Source of the DNA: an uncultured Pseudomonadota bacterium
GTDB taxonomy: Bacteria > Myxococcota_A > Bradymonadia > Bradymonadales > GCA-2716585
Direction: 5' to 3'
Assembly (NCBI GenBank): GCA_937123825.1
Contig: CAKZKQ010000745.1
Span: 1 to 39,157, forward strand
Length of the DNA: 39,157 bases
Shown here: in pieces, positions 1-7,279 of the stretch
Position numbering within the stretch: position 1 is the first letter of the stretch
How the letters are laid out: every line of letters begins with the position of its first letter
Position numbers and translations under genes: made by a program
Notes under the pieces: model-generated
What the model saw: only the letters and a program-made list of their open reading frames with translations
Told to the model about the DNA's origin: nothing
Databases searched by the model: none

Positions 1-1336
1 CAATCTCAGGCTGGGCATCCTGAGCCGAAGGGACCACAGCTTGATAGAGCGCCGTTGCCAGACCCTGCAGTGGGGCTTGCTCGGAGCAGCGCGCCAGACC
101 ACACAGGGGCTCAGATCCCGGCCAGTTGGCCTCTCGCGAGACCCAGCGCAGCAAGCGGCTTTTGCCGACGCCGACACCACCGCCAAGCAAAATCAACCGA
201 CCGCTGCGCTCGGACGCCACCTGCGCCATCACCTCACCGAGCCACATCCGCTCGGCGCGCCAGCCCAACATCGGCAGCGACTGCCACGAAGAGCGGCGGC
301 GCAGATCAACCTTCTGTCCATCCCCCTCCTGGCCGCTGTCATCGGGGTCGCAGGTCGACAACTCCACATCCACCACGTCGTGGGTCTGTGCTGAGGTCTT
401 GCGTACTTCGGAGAGCGCGATGAGTCCGCTGGGCTCGTCGGACTCCGCCACTGAGATGGGATCATCAACCAGAATCAGCGCGGGGCGATTGCGGACATTG
501 TTGAGGGCATCAAAAAAGGCTTTGCCGTCTTGATAGCGGTCTTTGGGGTCTTTGCGGGTGGCTTTGCTGATGACCTCGGCCAGCGGATGAAGGGCCAACC
601 AGGGCGGCAGCGGCGGCAGCGACTCGGTGGTGTGCCGACGAAAGACTTCCTGGGCAGTGGAGCCCGTGTAGGGCTGGGTGCCGGTGAGCATTTCATAGAG
701 GATCACGCCCAATGCATAAGCGTCCGAAGCGCCGCTGCTCCTGGCCCCCACAAAAAACTCTGGGCTCATGTATTCGGGCGTGCCCATCACACGGTGGCCC
801 TCTTCCCCCATCAGCCGCGCGATCCCAAAATCGAGCACCTTCACAAAGTCGTGCTCACCGTAAAGATCGAGCAGGAAGATGTTCTCAGGCTTGAGATCTC
901 CGTGGATGATGCCATGGTCGTGGGCTTCCGAGATGCTCTTGGCGATTTGTTGGGCGATGTGGATCGCAGTGGGTGGGTCAAGACGGCGAGCGTGCCTGAG
1001 ACGAGCCCGCAAGGTCTGGCCACGCAGCAGCTCGGTGACGAGGTAGAGTTGGCCACGGCGAGTCTTGCCGTAATCGAAGAGGGTGATGGTGTTGGGGTGG
1101 CTCAGGCGGCTGGTGTGCAGCGCCTCGCGCTCAAAGATTGCCTCAAAGTCAAAGCCTTTGCGGGGACGACGCGGCTGAAGGACTTTGAGGGCGACGTAGC
1201 GGTTGATGCCCGACTGTACAGCGCGAAAAACCACCCCGAAGCCGCCACGGCCAATCTCCTCAAGGAGTGTGTAGCGCTCCGCGATGGTCTCCCCGATCTG
1301 GGGGACCTGCGCCGATGTCAGCGGCTTCTCGCCCAT
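1..1336 (-). CDS. Ser/Thr protein kinase fused to AAA-type ATPase (partial, 3' end outside window)
   Basis: About 445 codons are visible, running off the left edge without a stop. An N-terminal protein kinase domain spans roughly residues 22-285: Gly-rich loop GRGGFG (29-34), VALK with Lys51, catalytic loop HGDLKPEN with Asp147, DFG at Asp169, and GTPEYMSPE. Around Lys392 there is a Walker A motif (GGGVGVGKS), so a signalling or adaptor-type ATPase follows, as in PknK/AAA fusions. The ATG at 1336 is the first start after an in-frame TGA and has GGAGG almost directly before it. The catalytic loop reads HGD instead of HRD, which makes it a non-RD kinase, possibly not activated by activation-loop phosphorylation (inference). 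Cytoplasmic signalling is likely. The substrate is unknown and the C-terminal domain cannot be seen. Confidence 0.9.
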   Translation of the reverse strand, partial: MGEKPLTSAQVPQIGETIAERYTLLEEIGRGGFGVVFRAVQSGINRYVALKVLQPRRPRKGFDFEAIFEREALHTSRLSHPNTITLFDYGKTRRGQLYLVTELLRGQTLRARLRHARRLDPPTAIHIAQQIAKSISEAHDHGIIHGDLKPENIFLLDLYGEHDFVKVLDFGIARLMGEEGHRVMGTPEYMSPEFFVGARSSGASDAYALGVILYEMLTGTQPYTGSTAQEVFRRHTTESLPPLPPWLALHPLAEVISKATRKDPKDRYQDGKAFFDALNNVRNRPALILVDDPISVAESDEPSGLIALSEVRKTSAQTHDVVDVELSTCDPDDSGQEGDGQKVDLRRRSSWQSLPMLGWRAERMWLGEVMAQVASERSGRLILLGGGVGVGKSRLLRWVSREANWPGSEPLCGLARCSEQAPLQGLATALYQAVVPSAQDAQPEI

Positions 1337-1786
1337 ACCTCCGCACCACCTTCAAACACTGGACGTGTTCTGGTTTTTGTGGATCACAACTTCAGTGCGT
1401 TATACATCGTCATGTTGACCTCGACATATTAACCGACACCACACACTCATTCAAACCTCCCCCACCGTCTTTTGTAATCCAGCGAATCGCCGCGCAGAAC
1501 ACCACAGGATATGGCTGTGCAACATCAGCGCAGCATCCGCACAGCCGATGGCGGCCACAGCCTGACAAGCATAAGTCGCCTGACGATACGCAGCGACTGT
1601 CCCTGGCAGGCAGGCTCCCATCATCAGGGGTCCGAAGAAGCGCTTGAATGTGTTATGCTCTGCGTTCAGCCGCAGTCCGAACTGTGCATTTGGAGCCCGT
1701 TGTGGGCGCCTGTGTGACCAAAGCGGGCTGGATGCGGGCTGTTGACGGGCTCAGGCTGCGTCCAGGGTCTTGCGACGAGGGTTCCC
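1337..1786. other. Intergenic region, no gene seen
   Basis: This 450-bp gap separates the divergent kinase and TerB-like genes and should hold both promoters. Open frames across it have no ribosome binding site and no recognisable product. I found no strong hairpin, repeat or convincing sigma-70 promoter. Confidence 0.5.
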
Positions 1787-2809
1787 ATGGAGAATTTTCA
1801 GGTCCTGGCCGATTGCGCCCACTGCCGCGTTGAAGGCGCAGTCATTGAAATCTTCGATCAGCGCGCCGCCGCCTGCCACATGGGCGTGGCGCTCGAGAGC
1901 CGCTGCAGGATGTGCGGGATCGAAACGCGCGGCCACGTCCGAGGCCCTGGCCAACTGCCCGAACGCATCACCAAGACCATGGTTGAAGACCGCTGCCCTC
2001 GCTGCGGCGGTGTCTTGGACAGATCCAACCGACACAAGTGCCCACACTGCCACCTGGAAGCCTTCTCTGAGATCATCGCGCCGCCCAAAGACTTGAGCAC
2101 GCCTCAGAAGGTGCACGACGCCCTGGAGCGCTGGGCCAGCAACGAAAATTATGGTCTGGTCCACGAAATGCTCGAAGCGTCCTTTGGAGAGTTGACGGTC
2201 GAAGAGATCCACCAACGCCTACAACGCAAAGAGCGGATTGAAACCAGCTTTGATGTCCTGGGTTACCTTTTTGCCCACATGGGCGGGGGCCAGACCATGC
2301 AAGGGGTCAGCGAAGAGCCCCCGGCGCTTGGCCACGACGGCAGCGTGATTGAAGACGAAGACGATGGCTGGGGGTTTGCGCCCACCGCTCGGATCCAGCT
2401 TCCCAGCCAGCGCCGCCCCCACCGCCGCAACCGAGCGCTGGCCCTGGTCAGCGTCATGGCCGCCGACGGGCAAATCCGCGATGAAGAGCGCGCCTTTGTC
2501 GGCAGGCTCCTCCAACAAGAAGGTCTGGAGCCCCTCAAAGATGAAGAACTCCGCCTTCACCGCCCCCATGAGGTTGGCCCCGGTGGCTCACTCAAGGATA
2601 GGGAGGCCCTCAGCGAGATGATGGTTGAGGTGGCCCACATCGACAACGAACGAGACGAGACCGAGATGCGCATCATCCGGGAGTTTGGCCGTGCCTGGGG
2701 CGTGGACCCGGCCAGGATCGAACGCTGGACCCAAGACCACGAGTCCCGCAGCGGCTCTCGCATCCAGCGCTTCTTTGTCAAACTCAAGGCCTTGATGGTC
2801 GGCGCCTGA
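1787..2809 (+). CDS. Zinc-ribbon protein with C-terminal TerB-like domain
   Basis: A 340-residue cytoplasmic protein. The N-terminal third has several Cys pairs (CAHC, CRMCG, CPRCGG, CPHCH), consistent with one or two zinc ribbons. A helical middle part follows (about residues 100-165). The C-terminal third (about 210-330) resembles TerB/co-chaperone-like helical domains: LVSVMAADGQIRDEERAFV, a conserved acidic DG..DEE pattern, and a later HIDNERDETE segment. The ATG at 1787 was chosen because GAGGG lies 6-7 nt upstream; an earlier in-frame ATG at 1742 has no such site. TerB domains are linked to stress and metal responses, but the function here is unknown. A second TerB-like protein is encoded at 5067-5501. 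Confidence 0.75.
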   Translation: MENFQVLADCAHCRVEGAVIEIFDQRAAACHMGVALESRCRMCGIETRGHVRGPGQLPERITKTMVEDRCPRCGGVLDRSNRHKCPHCHLEAFSEIIAPPKDLSTPQKVHDALERWASNENYGLVHEMLEASFGELTVEEIHQRLQRKERIETSFDVLGYLFAHMGGGQTMQGVSEEPPALGHDGSVIEDEDDGWGFAPTARIQLPSQRRPHRRNRALALVSVMAADGQIRDEERAFVGRLLQQEGLEPLKDEELRLHRPHEVGPGGSLKDREALSEMMVEVAHIDNERDETEMRIIREFGRAWGVDPARIERWTQDHESRSGSRIQRFFVKLKALMVGA

Positions 2810-2820
2810 CCCCCACAGCT

Positions 2821-3687
2821 TCAGTCAGACGAGCGGGCACAACGAAAGCCCAACCCGTAATGAAACTCCCACGGGCTAAGCTCCAACCGCCGAGAGAAAC
2901 TCTGCCCAGCATCAAAATCATCATACCAACTCTCTCCCCGAACCACGCGCTTTGAGCCGCTGCTGGGCCCCTGTGGATTACACTCGGGCGCACGACCGTA
3001 ATAATCAACGCCGTACCAATCGGCGGTCCACTCACTGACATTGCCTGCCATGTTATGAACGCCGTAGGGGCTCACCCCTGATGGCATCGCTCCAACTTCC
3101 CACGTGGAGTCCTTGCCGCAACCGTAGCCATCGTCGTCCATGACAGCACGCTCACAGGAGGCCTTCTCTTCTCCCCAGGGAAAGGTCCAACCATCTGCGC
3201 CACGGGCCGCCTTCTCCCACTGCGCCTCGGTCGGCAAGCGCTTGCCGACCCACTTGCAGTAAGCCACCGCCTGCATCCAGTTGACGCCATTGATGGGGTG
3301 CAGCCCCCTGTCAGGTCGTCCCCAATTCAAGTCTCCACCAGATTGAGGCTCCGTGCAGGCCTGCGCCCGAACACATTGGGCGTACTGATCCACGGTGACC
3401 TCATATACATCCATCCAAAAGGCATCCAGCAGGAGCGTCCTCACAGGACCCACGTCGCCGTAGACAACATCATTCGTCCCTCGCACAAACGGACCGGCGG
3501 CCACGTACACCATGCCAGCGATGTCCACAGCCTCTTGAGCTTCTCCGTGCGGCTTGAGGGCACAGCCTCTTTCTGTCTCCAGATGCGTCTCAACGCTCGC
3601 CGCAGGCGAACACCCCAGAGCCATCACACACAAAATCCAAACCAGCCCATTCAAAGAAAATATCCGTGTGCACATCACTGTCACCAT
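2821..3687 (-). CDS. FGE/sulfatase-modifying-factor-like lipoprotein
   Basis: A 288-residue protein with a lipoprotein signal peptide (CVMALGC lipobox), so probably anchored in the outer membrane facing the periplasm. The rest is one formylglycine-generating-enzyme/SUMF1-type domain: MVYVAAGPFVRGT, MDVYEVTVDQYAQC, RLPTEAQWEKAARG, FPWGE, NMAGNVSEWTADWYG, a variant VVRGESW, and GLGFRCAR near the end. True FGEs carry catalytic cysteines shortly after RGGS; here the segment reads YDDFDAGQSF with none, so formylglycine synthesis is unlikely. The domain may act as a ligand-binding or C-type-lectin-like fold. The start is uncertain: ATG 3687 was preferred over a TTG at 3702, and another ATG lies at 3675. 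It converges with the TerB-like gene, with an 11-bp gap. Confidence 0.85.
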   Translation of the reverse strand: MVTVMCTRIFSLNGLVWILCVMALGCSPAASVETHLETERGCALKPHGEAQEAVDIAGMVYVAAGPFVRGTNDVVYGDVGPVRTLLLDAFWMDVYEVTVDQYAQCVRAQACTEPQSGGDLNWGRPDRGLHPINGVNWMQAVAYCKWVGKRLPTEAQWEKAARGADGWTFPWGEEKASCERAVMDDDGYGCGKDSTWEVGAMPSGVSPYGVHNMAGNVSEWTADWYGVDYYGRAPECNPQGPSSGSKRVVRGESWYDDFDAGQSFSRRLELSPWEFHYGLGFRCARSSD

Positions 3688-3702
3688 TGACTTCAATCCC
3701 AA

Positions 3703-4061
3703 TTAGAAAATCGGGTGATGTGGAGACCCTCTTGCCCAAGTCACGCCATCAACGGCACAGCACAACGCCCACAAGACAAGGATCAACAACAAAGTCTCCA
3801 CAAGCACGCTGCACCACCATAAAATTCCCGCCATCGGCCTGCACCACGCTGGCCCCAACCCCCAACCCCCTCTCGGAGCACAATGACCACAGGACAAGTG
3901 GCCACAGCGCTTGAAACCGCACGCCTTTGTGGGCCATACCAAGGGGGCAACGCCGTCACACACCGCCGCCTTTGTTGGCAGCGGCTCAAGCCGCACTTCG
4001 AGCGCAGCGCCCTTGTTTGGCGCCCAGCCAAAGGCGCGGCATTCAGACAGGGAAAATCAAG
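3703..4061. other. Intergenic region, no gene seen
   Basis: This gap of about 360 bp lies between the divergent FGE-like and moxR genes. A frame continuous with moxR extends back to 3927, but that part is compositionally unlike coding sequence and lacks a ribosome binding site. No tRNA, strong hairpin or clear promoter was recognised. Confidence 0.5.
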
Positions 4062-5030
4062 GTGAGCCAGTACAGCAATCCCCAGCCAGAGACCCAACTG
4101 ACCCAGACCATCGGTCAGATCGTCAGCCAGTTCGAGCAGGTCATCGGCAACATCGAGCGCGTCATCGTGGGCAAGACCGACATCGTGCGCAAGGTCCTGA
4201 CTTGCATGACCGCAGGCGGCCACACTTTGCTCCTCGACGTCCCGGGCGTGGGCAAGACCGTCCTGGCCCGCTCGATCTCGGCCTCCATCCACGGCACCTT
4301 CAAGCGCATCCAGTTCACCCCCGACCTGCTGCCGATGGACATCACCGGCACCAACGTCTTCAACCTGCGCAAGAAGGCCTTTGAGTTCAAACCCGGCCCC
4401 GTCTTCGCCAACATCCTGCTGGCCGACGAGATCAACCGCGCCACCCCCAAGACCCAGGCCGCGCTGCTGGAGGTCATGGCCGAGGGTCAGGTCACCGTCG
4501 AGGGCGCAACCCACGAGATGGAGCCCCCCTTCCTGGTCATCGCCACCATGAACCCGCTGGAGCACGACGGCACCTACCCGCTGCCCGCCGCCCAGCTTGA
4601 CCGCTTCACCATGCGCCTGTCGATGGGCTACCCCCCGGCCGAGGCAGAGCTGCGCATGCTCGACATCCACCTGGGGCACAACGTCGCCCTGGAGGGTCTG
4701 GAACCGGTCATATCCTGTGAAGATTTTCTGCGCTGGCAGCAGACCGTGCCCTACATCTACGCCTCTCAGGCCGTCAAGCGCTACGTGGTCGATCTGGTGA
4801 CCGCCATGCGCAACGACTCCAACTGCCTCCAGGCCGTCAGTCCACGCTCCACGCTCATGCTCATGCGCACCGCCATGGCCGCCGCCATGCTCCAGGGGCG
4901 CGACCACGTCACGCCCCACGACGTGCAGATCATCGCCCCGGACGTGCTGGCCCACCGCCTGATCGTCTCGGGCGGCCGCAGCGGCTATCGCTACGTGCAG
5001 GACATCATGCGCCAGGTGGCGGTGTCCTGA
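4062..5030 (+). CDS. MoxR family AAA+ ATPase
   Basis: A 322-residue AAA+ protein of the MoxR subgroup. Walker A is PGVGKT (residues 61-66), Walker B is ILLADEIN (Asp122, Glu123), and the MoxR sensor segment MNPLEHDGTYPLPAAQLDRF spans 163-182. MoxR proteins act as chaperone-like ATPases that activate or insert cofactors into partner proteins, usually VWA-domain or DUF58 proteins encoded next door. No such partner is present here. GTG 4062 is chosen as the start: homology begins just after it and AGGGA lies about 9 nt upstream. The gene converges with the small TerB-like gene. Confidence 0.92.
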   Translation: MSQYSNPQPETQLTQTIGQIVSQFEQVIGNIERVIVGKTDIVRKVLTCMTAGGHTLLLDVPGVGKTVLARSISASIHGTFKRIQFTPDLLPMDITGTNVFNLRKKAFEFKPGPVFANILLADEINRATPKTQAALLEVMAEGQVTVEGATHEMEPPFLVIATMNPLEHDGTYPLPAAQLDRFTMRLSMGYPPAEAELRMLDIHLGHNVALEGLEPVISCEDFLRWQQTVPYIYASQAVKRYVVDLVTAMRNDSNCLQAVSPRSTLMLMRTAMAAAMLQGRDHVTPHDVQIIAPDVLAHRLIVSGGRSGYRYVQDIMRQVAVS

Positions 5031-5066
5031 GCGGCGCCCTCATCGCACTCTCTTGCTCGGGGGGTC

Positions 5067-5501
5067 TCAAGCGTCGCCCGGCAGCGCCGGCGGCGTCACC
5101 GACGAGATCACCGTAAACTCCATCGTCAAATCGGCGTACTCCTCGGGCGCTGCGCCAATCGCGCGGGCCACCTGCAGGATGTACTCATCTTCGTCGCACG
5201 TGTGCAGATCATCGGCGTCGGTCACTTCGGCCACCAGCGCCAGCAGCGCGCGGCGATCTTCAGCCGTGCCAAGGTGCAGGCTCTTGCACACCGCGTCCAG
5301 ATCAAAGGTCGCGGCGTCAAAGGCCTCCAGGTGCACCTGGATCTCCACCGGAACCTGCGCCTCACCCACAAGCTGGCCCAGGATCTCCATGATGGTGGAC
5401 ACCTCGCTGCCGTCCACATCGCCGTCGGCGCTGGCAGCGCCCATCAGTACGCTGCCGATCCGGGCAAGCTCGTCGTGGTTCAGTTCGTGTGTATTGGTCA
5501 T
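5067..5501 (-). CDS. Small TerB-like acidic protein
   Basis: A 144-residue acidic, helical, soluble protein. The segment IGSVLMGAASADGDVDGSEV matches the start of TerB-like domains (small helical bundles with an ADG.vd..E motif), followed by a second helical half ending near FTVISSV. There is no signal peptide. ATG 5501 is preferred because purine-rich AAAGGAG and AGAGAG stretches lie upstream; a longer reading frame to 5585 looks non-coding. It is convergent with moxR. The role is unknown; TerB-like proteins are often tied to envelope stress or metal-linked complexes. Confidence 0.7.
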   Translation of the reverse strand: MTNTHELNHDELARIGSVLMGAASADGDVDGSEVSTIMEILGQLVGEAQVPVEIQVHLEAFDAATFDLDAVCKSLHLGTAEDRRALLALVAEVTDADDLHTCDEDEYILQVARAIGAAPEEYADLTMEFTVISSVTPPALPGDA

Positions 5502-5672
5502 GATCTCTCTTTGTGCTCCTTTGCTCATGTTGTGCACCAGACCTGGGCCAAACACCACCGATTGGCACAGACGCGCACAACACAACAGGCCGTTGCCGTG
5601 ACTGTCTCAGCGCGGTATCCTCTCAAGAGTTGGGGACATTGACAACAGCACCGACCCGGAACACATCAGCGC

Positions 5673-6281
5673 ATGGGCAAACGCAAAAAGTCATCCAAAA
5701 AAACCAAGGGCGCTGGCGCATCTGGCGGTGGTCAGCCCCCCCAGGCAAACCACTCCAGCAAAGCGCCGCAGGAGACACCACAACCATCGCCTGCGGTCGC
5801 TGAACCAGACAGCCCTCAGCCCCCTGCGCCGCCCGAACCCGCCGTTTGGCCCGCGTGGGCTTACTGGCTGGGATTGGCGCTGGCTTGCACCTACGTCGCC
5901 ATTCAACTGGCCGTCCCCGTCACATCGACCATCTACCACCCGTCCACAGTCCGCACCGACTTCTCGTGGGACATGTTCGCCGTGCGACGAGACTGCAAAC
6001 CGTGCAATTTGACCATCTCTGCGCCAGGCCGGCCAGCCAGACGCTTTAAGTGGGGCAGCATTTACAACACGCCCTATCAGGTCGCCCGCAGCCGCAACAT
6101 CTCGCGCCTGCCACTGGTTGCCCGCGAGGCCTGCCGACGCGAGCAAGCGCGCGGCAACACCAAGGCCCAGGTCTTCATCAACTGCACGTGCACCTACAAC
6201 CAGGAGCCCAAGGTCTACGATCTGGACCCCTTTGGCGGAGACTACTGCTCCCCAGAGGCCGTCGCCCGTTTTGGACCCTGA
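5673..6281 (+). CDS. One-TM, Cys-rich protein resembling the C-terminal domain of HTTM/gamma-carboxylase-like proteins
   Basis: A 202-residue protein. Residues 1-58 form a basic then Pro-rich cytoplasmic tail, residues 61-80 a single TM helix, and the rest a probably periplasmic domain with six cysteines (108, 111, 154, 171, 173, 192; CKPC and CTC pairs). The TM plus the segment ending FSWDMFAVRRD aligns by eye with the end of the full-length HTTM protein at 21866-23326 (Met-Pro-Met-Arg...WSWRVMVREKNG). It therefore looks like the detached lumenal part of a gamma-carboxylase-like enzyme, whose membrane part is encoded 37 nt downstream. The cysteines are not in the full-length copy and may stabilise the separate domain. 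The ribosome binding site is weak. Confidence 0.75.
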   Translation: MGKRKKSSKKTKGAGASGGGQPPQANHSSKAPQETPQPSPAVAEPDSPQPPAPPEPAVWPAWAYWLGLALACTYVAIQLAVPVTSTIYHPSTVRTDFSWDMFAVRRDCKPCNLTISAPGRPARRFKWGSIYNTPYQVARSRNISRLPLVAREACRREQARGNTKAQVFINCTCTYNQEPKVYDLDPFGGDYCSPEAVARFGP

Positions 6282-6318
6282 CTGACCCCGACCACACACC
6301 ACAAGGAAGCACATCCCC

Positions 6319-7257
6319 ATGAAAGAGTGGCCGTTGCGCCTCTTCACGAGGCTCCAAGCCTACCTCATGGTCGAGGGCTCACCCTGGCCCCTGGCCATTT
6401 TCCGCGTCTTGCTGGCTTCATCCCTCGTTTTTGAGGCCAGTGAAAACGTCAAACGCATCAAGTACTACACCCCCAAGACCTTCCACTTCCCCTACGTCGA
6501 CTTCATCACCCCCCTGCCCGCTGAGCAAATCCAGCAGATCTTTGAGTGGCAGTACATCTTCGCCGTCATGGTCCTGATCGGCGCCCTGACCCCCCTGGCC
6601 GCCCTCGGCGTCATCCTCACCCAGGGCTACGTCTTTTTCATCTGCCAACTCAACTTCCGAAACCACATCTACATGGCCCTGCTCTTCACCTTCCTCCTGA
6701 TGGTGACCCCCTGCGCACGCACGCTCAGCGTCGACGCAGGGCTGCGATGGGCCTACTGGACGCTGCGCGGGCAACCCGAAAAAGCACCGCCGCCCCAATG
6801 GGTCAACGCCATCGGGCAACGCGTCATCGGCCTCCAGGTCTTTGCCATCTACCTCTACGCCACGCTCCACAAAATCAACCCCGGCTTCCTCACCGGATAC
6901 CCACTGACCAAGGCCCTCTCGCGCGCCATCCCCAAAAGCTTCCTGGCACAATGGGGCTGGATCACCCCCGAACAAGCCCAGTGGATGTCCGAACGCGTCG
7001 CCGAACCCCAATGGGCCGCCCTCGTCGCCTACCTCACCGTCTTCTCTGAAGGCTTCCTCGCTCTTGGACTCCTGTTTCCTGTCACTCGCCCTGCCGCAGT
7101 ACTGGTCGGCATTGGGCTGCACCTGTCCATCGGCCTGTCCATGAACATCATCACCTTTGGCGCCATGCTCGTCAGCGCCTATGTCTGCTTCTGGATGCCC
7201 AGACAGCGCCCCATCATCCCCGCCACGCGCATCAACACAGACGCCCCTTCAGACTGA
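6319..7257 (+). CDS. HTTM domain membrane protein (vitamin K-dependent gamma-carboxylase-like)
   Basis: A 312-residue multi-spanning inner-membrane protein that ends right after the HTTM domain. It shares with the full-length paralogue at 21866 the blocks NHIYM (His116), GLQVFAIYLYATLHK (Lys185) and GLHLSIGLSMNI (His268). By alignment, His116 and Lys185 correspond to GGCX His160 and Lys218, the residues implicated in carbanion formation and as active-site base in the human enzyme. The C-terminal lumenal domain is missing, but a similar domain is encoded just upstream. AAGGAA about 10 nt before the ATG supports the start. It is in an operon with ppk1, 22 nt downstream. The substrate is unknown. 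Confidence 0.85.
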   Translation: MKEWPLRLFTRLQAYLMVEGSPWPLAIFRVLLASSLVFEASENVKRIKYYTPKTFHFPYVDFITPLPAEQIQQIFEWQYIFAVMVLIGALTPLAALGVILTQGYVFFICQLNFRNHIYMALLFTFLLMVTPCARTLSVDAGLRWAYWTLRGQPEKAPPPQWVNAIGQRVIGLQVFAIYLYATLHKINPGFLTGYPLTKALSRAIPKSFLAQWGWITPEQAQWMSERVAEPQWAALVAYLTVFSEGFLALGLLFPVTRPAAVLVGIGLHLSIGLSMNIITFGAMLVSAYVCFWMPRQRPIIPATRINTDAPSD

Positions 7258-7279
7258 ACGACCCCGACCAGGAACGCCC

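Noticed and set aside
530..1432. A 300-codon open frame on the plus strand
   Set aside because: It lies opposite the kinase, whose motifs are unambiguous on the minus strand; no product is recognisable on the plus strand.
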